Source: Plumapathes pennacea
Taxonomy: Eukaryota; Cnidaria; Anthozoa; Antipatharia; Myriopathidae
DNA: 64,000 nucleotides
Direction: 5' to 3'
Assembly (NCBI GenBank): GCA_964036295.1
Contig: OZ038464.1
Coordinates: 18,460,443 to 18,524,442, forward strand
Each line of letters starts with the position of its first letter. The stretch's first letter is position 1. Shown here piece after piece: positions 60,970-64,000 of the stretch. The position numbers and the translations under genes were made by a program. The notes below the pieces were generated by a model. That model had not been told where the DNA came from. It saw only the letters and a program-made list of their open reading frames with translations, and did no database searches.

Positions 60970-62123
60970 CGTCTAACTCTCGTTAAACATATCCAACTAC
61001 AGTCGAGCCTCGCTATTTCGAACTCGGTTAATTCGAAGTCCCCATTATTTCGAAGTCAAGCCGAATCCCCTTGGATTTACTTTTTCAGTCATTTACTATC
61101 GGCTATATTTCGAAACCCCGCTATTTCAAACTTTTTCCATGTCCCGTGCGACTCCGAAATAGCGGGTTCGACTGTATGAATTATCTTTATGTCGCCCGTA
61201 CTGTCTCTTTATGAATGATATAAAGAACGTAGCATCTAAACATATGCCCAGTAGGCAACTGATCCAACCATAAATTCTCTTTTTGTCACCCATACTATCT
61301 CTTTATGATGGTGGGGAGAAGTTTTTCTGAAATCAGCTACTCGCCTGTTACGTTGTTGTAGCATGTATATTGGAATTTCCCGTGAAGAAGCTCTAATCCT
61401 ATAATGGCATATATTACAATGACGAACAAAATCAAGAACAAAATTTGTAGCAGTGGGACCATAGCTCTGACGATGGACTTCATGACAACTTGTAAACCTA
61501 AGGACGAAGAGAACGAAACTTCTTAACCCTTTCACTCCCAAGCTCAAAATGCAGATTCTCTCAACCTTAAAGGTGGTGTTACACTGGTCGATTTGCAACG
61601 ACAATTTGCAGCGATGCGATGTTGTGCTAAAAAACGTTGAGGTGTAACACGGCATTGCGAACGATTTTTCGCGATGTTTGCAGTGCTGCAACGCGTTGCA
61701 AGTTTTTGAAAGCGATTCAAAAACTTGCAACACCGTTGCGTGAGTTTGGAGTAAATCGGCGTTGCAAATCGTCGTTGCAAATCGACCAGTGTAACACCAC
61801 CTTAAGTAAGTATGGTACCTATCTTTCCATTGATTTTTTACGCTTTTTGTGTTGGGAATTAAATTCATCCAATTCAGATGTAAATAAAAATATTCGGAAT
61901 TGGCTGAGAGTGTTTCTTTCACAGTTTCGTCGTTTACAGTTTAATGAAAGTCAGACTGATGAAAGGTTCGAAGTTTGAGACCTCAATAGGAAATAACAAA
62001 TAACATTCTCATCCCTTACTTGGTATTCCTGACACAATCTTGAGAGGTCTGAGTACTCGCACGGACTTGAGAACTTTGAGTGACTCAGATGTGGTCCCTA
62101 CTTGAGGGTAAACACCAACAAGC
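38077..62123 (-). CDS. Cav2-type voltage-gated calcium channel alpha1 subunit (5' end outside window)
   Basis: Forty-one exons, 5,185 bp, 1,727 complete residues from domain I S4 to the stop; all 40 internal phases agree. The N-terminus and domain I S1-S3 lie beyond 62123, probably off the right edge. Four-domain alpha1 subunits form the voltage-gated Ca2+ pore in the plasma membrane. The selectivity ring is [24 protein letters not shown] and TGENW. It is a high-voltage-activated type because it has an AID for the beta subunit, and Cav2 rather than Cav1 because of AID QQLER (QxxER), [21 protein letters not shown], and a C-terminus ending ETWC. Cav2 channels drive presynaptic release; cnidarians are known to carry several Cav2 paralogues, and which one this is cannot be told here. 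The II-III loop is short, so no vertebrate-like synprint is seen. Confidence 0.95.
38597..38738. mobile_element. Short element with CCCTTTCACTCCC-type termini
   Basis: Begins TTACCCTTTCACTCCCAGAA and ends AGCAGTGAAAGGGTTTTAAA; same end family as the TTAA elements. Confidence 0.45.
39150..39508. mobile_element. TTAA-family element with internal repeats
   Basis: Ends TTAACCCTTTCACTGTCATC and GGCAGTGAAAGGGTT. Inside are copies of AGAGCTTTCATTTGGGTGGT and CAGGAGTTGGAAGTAAACAC, words shared with 39865-40100 and 46870-47325. Confidence 0.6.
39645..41279 (-). CDS. Cav2 distal C-tail with duplicated FFRR...SDEED motif
   Basis: Exons 41143-41279, 40198-40339 and 39645-39773. The first encodes [20 protein letters not shown] and the second [20 protein letters not shown] then D, a clear internal repeat. 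The third reads [20 protein letters not shown] and a Lys-rich stretch. No known domain; the SDEED stretches look like acidic kinase sites. Confidence 0.82.
39865..40110. repeat. Minisatellite, about 88 bp unit, three copies
   Basis: Units start near 39881, 39970 and 40058 with GAATGTACTCA-like text, AGAGCTTTCATTTG, GGTCACAC and GAGTTGGAAGTGAACACTG. It lies in a Cav2 intron. Confidence 0.75.
40625..40870. mobile_element. MITE, GGGCCCGG family, copy 2
   Basis: Ends CCTGGGCCCGGTTTTTCAAA and TTTCGAAAAACCGGGCCCTG are inverted; AATCCTGGATTAG occurs near both ends. In the Cav2 intron between 41143 and 40339. Confidence 0.75.
41435..43041 (-). CDS. Cav2 proximal C-terminus: EF-hand-like region, pre-IQ and IQ-like site
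   Basis: Exons 42914-43041 ([37 protein letters not shown]), 42444-42540 ([18 protein letters not shown]), 41774-41978 ([19 protein letters not shown]) and 41435-41556 ([18 protein letters not shown] followed by basic residues). The last matches the Cav2 calmodulin-binding IQ-like motif, diverged at its centre. The acceptor CTCTTCCAG at 41557 is chosen because phase excludes the nearer AG. Confidence 0.93.
42742..42774. repeat. (AAAT)n microsatellite
   Basis: About six AAAT units followed by AAAC variants, in a Cav2 intron. Confidence 0.85.
43488..46627 (-). CDS. Cav2 domain IV
   Basis: Exons 46463-46627 (III-IV linker and S1), 45801-45908 (S2: [18 protein letters not shown]), 45100-45186 (S3: [18 protein letters not shown]), 44602-44730 (S4: [20 protein letters not shown]), 44129-44194 (S5: [10 protein letters not shown]), 43814-43911 (turret and pore helix: [16 protein letters not shown]) and 43488-43641 ([14 protein letters not shown], then S6). 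The S4 [13 protein letters not shown] text is characteristic of Cav2. Confidence 0.95.
45344..45762. mobile_element. Element with C-run/G-run inverted termini
   Basis: TGCACCAGTCAATTGTAACC at the left and its inverse at the right, each extended by a long C-rich (45360-45393) or G-rich (45725-45743) tract. The interior is rich in CCCCAC and CCCCACATTG words. It lies in the Cav2 intron between DIV S2 and S3. Confidence 0.8.
46056..46330. mobile_element. TTTTCGGATGACTGTC element, copy 1
   Basis: Starts GCGGTTTTCGGATGACTGTC, contains GCTTTGGTTTTG and GGCCAATCAGAAACAAAAGC; shares text with 58955-59264 and 59870-60140. The right end is not clean. Confidence 0.6.
46870..47325. repeat. Minisatellite, same family as 39865-40110, about five copies
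   Basis: Units near 46880, 46974, 47033, 47122 and 47212, with spacings of about 59-94 bp. The block ends GGCAGTGAAAGGACTAG, the terminus of the TTAA family, so the repeat probably grew inside such an element. Confidence 0.7.
47363..51334 (-). CDS. Cav2 domain III
   Basis: Exons 51214-51334 (S1: [20 protein letters not shown]), 50690-50749 (S2), 50328-50434 (S2-S3: [16 protein letters not shown]), 50089-50188 (S4: [20 protein letters not shown]), 49865-49972 (S5: [13 protein letters not shown]), 49153-49205 ([17 protein letters not shown]), 48917-48977, 48687-48787 (pore: [15 protein letters not shown]) and 47363-47564 (S6: [20 protein letters not shown]). All junctions agree in phase. Confidence 0.95.
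47611..47890 (+). mobile_element. tRNA-derived SINE, copy 1
   Basis: A tRNA-Ser-like head (GGCAGTGTGGCCGTGTGGTT, anticodon loop ACTTGAAAT, B box GGTTCAAGTCC) is followed by a body and an A/T-rich tail. The head is mispaired and has diverged, so it is not a functional tRNA. Confidence 0.8.
48326..48615 (+). mobile_element. tRNA-derived SINE, copy 2
   Basis: Same family as 47611-47890, better preserved in the head (GGCGCCGGACTTGAAATCCG, GGTTCAAGTCCCGCTCTGAC). The body ends in AAATAAAGGGATTTATTTTA. Both copies are in the same orientation within neighbouring parts of one intron. Confidence 0.8.
49546..49742. mobile_element. MITE-like element with imperfect inverted ends
   Basis: CAATTCACACTCTGGGATCG at the left and AGATGTCCTGGTGTGAACGG at the right are imperfect inverses, with GATCGATC at both ends. 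Confidence 0.5.
50982..51193. mobile_element. Foldback element, arms about 95 bp
   Basis: AAGACAAACTGGTGTATCAA at the left is mirrored at the right, and the inverse relation runs inward through TTTCGAGCGCTAGCCCTTCG to a short centre near 51088. It is nearly perfect. It sits 20 bp from the donor side of the DIII S1 exon (51214). Confidence 0.9.
51395..51635. mobile_element. TTAA-family MITE, copy 2 (inverted)
   Basis: Reverse orientation of the 56332 copy: AAATTCTCTCAACCATTTAA, then AATTGAAGTTGATCACTCTT and GGGAGTGAAAGAG. Confidence 0.6.
51732..54053 (-). CDS. Cav2 II-III loop
   Basis: Exons 53801-54053, 53412-53445 (34 bp microexon), 52206-52320 and 51732-51864. It starts at the end of DII S6 ([15 protein letters not shown]), runs through a basic segment ([15 protein letters not shown]), an acidic/polar segment ([10 protein letters not shown]) and another basic segment, and ends [11 protein letters not shown] just before DIII S1. 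About 175 residues, much shorter than vertebrate Cav2.1/2.2 loops. Confidence 0.88.
52526..53360. mobile_element. TA-flanked pogo/Tigger-like element enlarged by an internal minisatellite
   Basis: TA + CAGTCAACTCTCTCTAAGCG at the left; the right end reads as its imperfect inverse (CAGTGACGTCTCTCTAAGGC on the minus strand) + TA. Between them TAAGCGGACAC recurs at 52542, 52626, 52714, 52799, 52883, 52968, 53053, 53137 and 53221: about nine 85 bp units. No transposase is present. Confidence 0.8.
54673..57294 (-). CDS. Cav2 domain II
   Basis: Exons 57122-57294 (S1: [20 protein letters not shown]), 56617-56729 (S2-S3: [16 protein letters not shown]), 56190-56299 (S3-S4: [20 protein letters not shown]), 55747-55878 (S5: [12 protein letters not shown]), 55333-55405 (pore helix) and 54673-54796 ([14 protein letters not shown], then S6). 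The S1 exon ends in a GC donor (CAAG|GCAAGT). The last exon ends in a weak donor (AACT|GTATCC) that restores [18 protein letters not shown] across the junction. Confidence 0.95.
56332..56542. mobile_element. TTAA-flanked MITE (best copy)
   Basis: TTAACCCTTTCACTCCCAAG at the left and CTCGGGAGTGAAAGGGTTAA at the right: inverted termini inside TTAA ends, as in piggyBac-type MITEs. In a Cav2 intron. Confidence 0.8.
56777..56900. mobile_element. Truncated GGGCCCGG-family MITE
   Basis: GGCCCGGTTGTTCAAACCAC and AATCCTGGATCAAGT match the left part of the 40625 copy; no right end is seen. Confidence 0.55.
57650..58859 (-). CDS. Cav2 I-II loop with beta-subunit binding site (AID)
   Basis: Exons 58744-58859, 58119-58166 and 57650-57788. 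The first encodes [20 protein letters not shown] followed by the [21 protein letters not shown], completed across the intron. Tyr, Trp and Ile, which contact the beta subunit, are kept; the usual Gly before Tyr is Ser. QxxER is the Cav2 form linked to G-beta-gamma binding. The first exon ends in a GC donor (GCAG|GCAAGT), required by phase. Confidence 0.93.
57843..57965. repeat. Degraded copy of the 51 kb foldback
   Basis: Words GTGTCAACCTAACGTTGACG, GCGAGCGTTAGCCCTTCGTA and AGCAAGGGCTAGG are related to the arms at 50982-51193. Confidence 0.5.
57995..58085. repeat. TGACG/TGATG low-complexity tract
   Basis: Irregular GTGACGTGACGTGGCGTGG repeats; similar tracts at 59735-59825 and 60160-60215. 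Confidence 0.7.
58308..58523. mobile_element. MITE with GGTGTTACACTGGTCGA termini, copy 1
   Basis: TAAAGCTGGTGTTACACTGG at the left and CCAGTGTAACACCACCTTAA at the right are inverted. Confidence 0.8.
58955..59264. mobile_element. TTTTCGGATGACTGTC element, copy 2 (both ends)
   Basis: CTTTTCGGATGACTGTTGAA at the left; GACGGTCATCCGAAAACGAC at the right is its inverse. The interior has short AATCA-rich words. Confidence 0.75.
59407..62123 (-). CDS. Cav2 domain I, S4 to S6
   Basis: Exons 62020-62123 (S4: [20 protein letters not shown]), 61345-61497 (S4-S5 linker and S5: [19 protein letters not shown]), 60250-60434 (pore: [20 protein letters not shown]) and 59407-59519 (S6: [16 protein letters not shown]). 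The second exon's end is ambiguous: a GC donor at 61344 with the next exon at 60434, or a GT donor after 61352 with a start at 60446. Both keep frame. Confidence 0.93.
59735..59825. repeat. TGACG/TGATG low-complexity tract
   Basis: GATGTGACGTGGTGTG and GTGACGTGACGTGAAGTGAC repeats in a Cav2 intron. Confidence 0.7.
59870..60140. mobile_element. TTTTCGGATGACTGTC element, copy 3
   Basis: AGAGCCGTTTTTGCATGGCT at the left and GACGGTCATCCGAAAAGCGC at the right, imperfect inverses. Confidence 0.7.
60510..60695. mobile_element. Dispersed GGACA-rich element, copy 2
   Basis: TACAGTCAAAGATCTCTGGG at the left, AGCTCAGTCAAACTC inside, GGTGTCCGCTTGCGGGAG at the right. Same family as 25274-25470; the CAGTCAA start suggests a relative of TA-flanked pogo/Tigger-like elements. 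Confidence 0.65.
60942..60969. repeat. (ATGT)n microsatellite
   Basis: About six GTAT units in the Cav2 domain I intron. Confidence 0.85.
61008..61176. mobile_element. TA-flanked pogo/Tigger-like MITE
   Basis: TA + CAGTCGAGCCTCGCTATTTC at the left; GAAATAGCGGGTTCGACTG + TA at the right. Repeated ATTTCGAA words inside. Ends of this form are typical of pogo/Tigger-type elements. Confidence 0.8.
61567..61805. mobile_element. MITE with GGTGTTACACTGGTCGA termini, copy 2
   Basis: TTAAAGGTGGTGTTACACTG at the left and its inverse ending CCACCTTAAG at the right; it lies just left of Cav2 exon 62020-62123. Confidence 0.85.
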
Positions 62124-63171
62124 CTAGAGAAAGGGGAGAGAGAAAACGAGGACTTAATGAGCGCCAACAAGTCTAGATAATTAGAAGGAACATAGGTAGT
62201 GAGAGTTTATGGACGCCAGCAAGCCTGGAAAATTAGAAGAAACATACCGTGTCGCATGAAAGTTTTGCGGGAGTTTTAATTTGCGGATTGGCGTTTTTCG
62301 TATTTTGCGGGAGTTTTAATTTGCGGATTGGTGTTTTTCGTATTTTGCGGGAACAAATGTTTGCGATTCGGATGACTGACACTGTCTGCTGGGAACTAAT
62401 TTTTGCGATTTCCGTTCCAAGCAACGCAACATTAAAAAAAGGAAACATCATTTTGTTAACTTTTATTGCTTGTCGAGTTGCACCTACTCCGCGACATTAC
62501 TGAATTCTACAATCTTCGGAGGCGATACGGTATTCTCGTAAAATTAGAGTGACTGACGCAATAGAAAAATCAAATTATAACCCTTGCCCTTAGCCTCTGT
62601 TGCTCGGGCTGTAGTTTTTCTATTAAAAAGCAGTGTTAAAAGTTCTAATTTAGTTCAATATCAATCGCAACGCAAGTTTGCATAAAGAAGGAGTAATTTT
62701 CTTGCGGAGAATTATTTTGCGAGAGTTTTGTTTTGCGGGAACTTAGTTTAGCGGATCGCGGGAAAATCGCAAAATTAGAGCCCGAAAAATGTTTGTACTA
62801 CACGGCAGGTAGTGAAAGCTTATGGACACCAACAATTACAGAGGTCAGCAAGGAGGAGGGGAGGGTCGAGAAAGTGAGCAAATGAAACAAGGTCTAAGGT
62901 GGTTTTAAGAGGTCCAAGCCCCCCCCCCCCCCCCCCTCTTTTTTTTACGGAGTTCAATCATTAACAAGACAGTTGTACCGTTATGTAAAGATCTATATTA
63001 GGGCTCCCGGTGTGGTTCAGCTGCCGTCCGTACTCTTCGGCTGTGTAGTGCCGAATGGGACATCAATCGCGCAATAAAATGATCCAGAACGGTCATGCGG
63101 TGTCTTCTCAAAGCAGCATAAAATGAAAGCTTTCCTTGCAATGCTTATGGAAACTTCATTTCAAACAATCT
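62124..63171. other. Cav2 intron sequence, no exon found
   Basis: I looked for domain I S1-S3 text on the minus strand and found none. CCAACAAGCCTAGA-like words recur around 62115, 62163 and 62215, TTGCGGGAGTTTTAATTTGC occurs twice (62265 and 62305), and a C run lies at 62921-62937. Confidence 0.5.
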
Positions 63172-63327
63172 GTAAAGGCTGGTTCACACAAGCACAACAA
63201 GCGCAAACGCAAACGCAAGCAACCGGTTCACACGATAAAATTTGTGAAGAAAGGGCAAACGCAGGCGCTAGAGAATGGAAACTTTCCAATTACTTACGCT
63301 TGCTTTGCTCGTGTGAACCAGCCTTAA
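63172..63327. mobile_element. MITE with AAGGCTGGTTCACAC termini
   Basis: TAAAGGCTGGTTCACACAAG at the left and CTCGTGTGAACCAGCCTTAA at the right are inverted; GCAAACGCAAACGCAAGC repeats lie near the left end. Confidence 0.8.
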
Positions 63328-64000
63328 TTTCTCTTTAAACAATGCTTAGAGACAGAAAGGCGTCCATGATATAAATACTTGATGGCATAATTTACTGGAC
63401 GTGCGTAGCAACCCCCGTAAATAGATTGTTTGCATCGGTAGACCGCATCGTCAAAGTGTGACAAGCAAATAGTGCTTTTCAGATTCTTCGCTGTGGTTGT
63501 GTTGCACTCTGCGTGCTTTTATAAAGTGCTGTGAAAAAGGAAATCAAAGAAAACTCACAACTCGAGCTTCAAAAGTAAATTGATTTGCTCTTTTCAGTCA
63601 CTTGTTCTTCATCGAATGAAACCTTCAGTTAGCGTCTTTACAGAATCTTTTAAAGAGGAGAGATTGAAAGAATTCTCGCAGAAAATCTCAAGATTTGACT
63701 CTCTCGAAGATTCTAATGCGCCCTAAAATTGTTGTAGCCGGTGTTGTTTGCTTCTACTTACGCAAATTTCAGCTCTTTATAGCGACATTTTCCAAAAACA
63801 CTTTACACGAAACCCCCGAAAAAAAGAAAGGCTCGTAAGCGAAAAATGTATTGTTGTTTCCCATAACTTCCGCGACAATAAATTACTAAAAAGCCAAACA
63901 AGACCAAGAACACTCTTTGCGGGTGACAGCTCAAGGTGAAATCTTTTGTAAATGACAGCTTTGACTCTTTACTGGAATATTTAATTATTTCGCCCGCGCG
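63328..64000. other. Right edge, probably Cav2 intron
   Basis: No exon, RNA gene or element with clear ends recognised. The missing Cav2 domain I S1-S3 and N-terminus should lie further right. Confidence 0.4.

Noticed and set aside
61236..61922. Minus-strand open frame of 228 codons
   Set aside because: It reads the Cav2 domain I S5 exon in the wrong frame and crosses a MITE; the true frame gives [13 protein letters not shown].
38077..62123. T-type calcium channel or voltage-gated sodium channel
   Set aside because: T-type channels lack an AID and have EEDD, and Nav channels have DEKA or DEEA-type rings. Here the ring is EEEE and an AID is present.
38077..62123. Cav1 (L-type) identity
   Set aside because: The AID has QQLER, not QQLEE; DIV S4 reads [13 protein letters not shown] as in Cav2; and the C-terminus ends in WC.
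63001..63090. Second tRNA-like head at GGCTCCCGGTGTGGTTCAGC
   Set aside because: The A-box-like text has no matching B box or stems.

Overview
This is a eukaryotic (animal) genomic window. Introns with GT-AG or GC-AG borders, a eukaryotic tRNA-Ser, a tRNA-derived SINE, many short inverted-repeat (MITE-like) elements and a 17.6 kb satellite array point to a metazoan. The element families, the gene content and a secreted GH116 enzyme carrying extracellular domains suggest an anthozoan cnidarian, most likely a stony coral. The species is an inference and was not tested by any search.

Layout. From 1 to 5.97 kb the sequence is mostly non-coding, with diverged satellite relatives and several MITEs. 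From 5.97 to 23.58 kb lies a tandem array of about 52.7 copies of a roughly 334 bp monomer with higher-order duplications. From 24.1 to 33.4 kb (minus strand) is a ten-exon gene whose spliced frame closes exactly. It encodes about 1,300 residues: signal peptide, MANSC domain, GH116 N-terminal domain interrupted by a PAN/apple exon, and a GH116 catalytic domain carrying a 165-residue basic insertion. A tRNA-Ser(GCT) sits in its largest intron. From 34.9 to 35.5 kb (plus strand) is a small two-exon gene, signal peptide plus one MANSC domain, divergent from the GH116 gene and apparently a duplicate of its 5' end. From 38.1 to 62.1 kb (minus strand, continuing off the right edge) are 41 exons of a Cav2-type voltage-gated calcium channel alpha1 subunit, from domain I S4 to a C-terminus ending in ETWC. 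All 40 of its internal junctions are phase-consistent, and the modelled 5,185 bp closes on the stop codon.

How the genes relate. The calcium channel has four charged S4 segments, an EEEE selectivity filter, a beta-subunit binding site with a QxxER motif, an IQ-like calmodulin site and a WC-type PDZ ligand, so it looks like a presynaptic-type Cav2. The GH116 enzyme and the MANSC protein look secreted or extracellular. They share a domain, an exon phase pattern and probably an ancestor, and may share a regulatory interval between their divergent starts. Nothing seen links them functionally to the channel. The introns, especially those of the channel, are packed with MITEs, foldbacks and minisatellites.

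Coordinates of exons were derived by hand from reading frame, splice-site motifs and phase agreement. They should be good to the base in most cases, but no transcript evidence was available.
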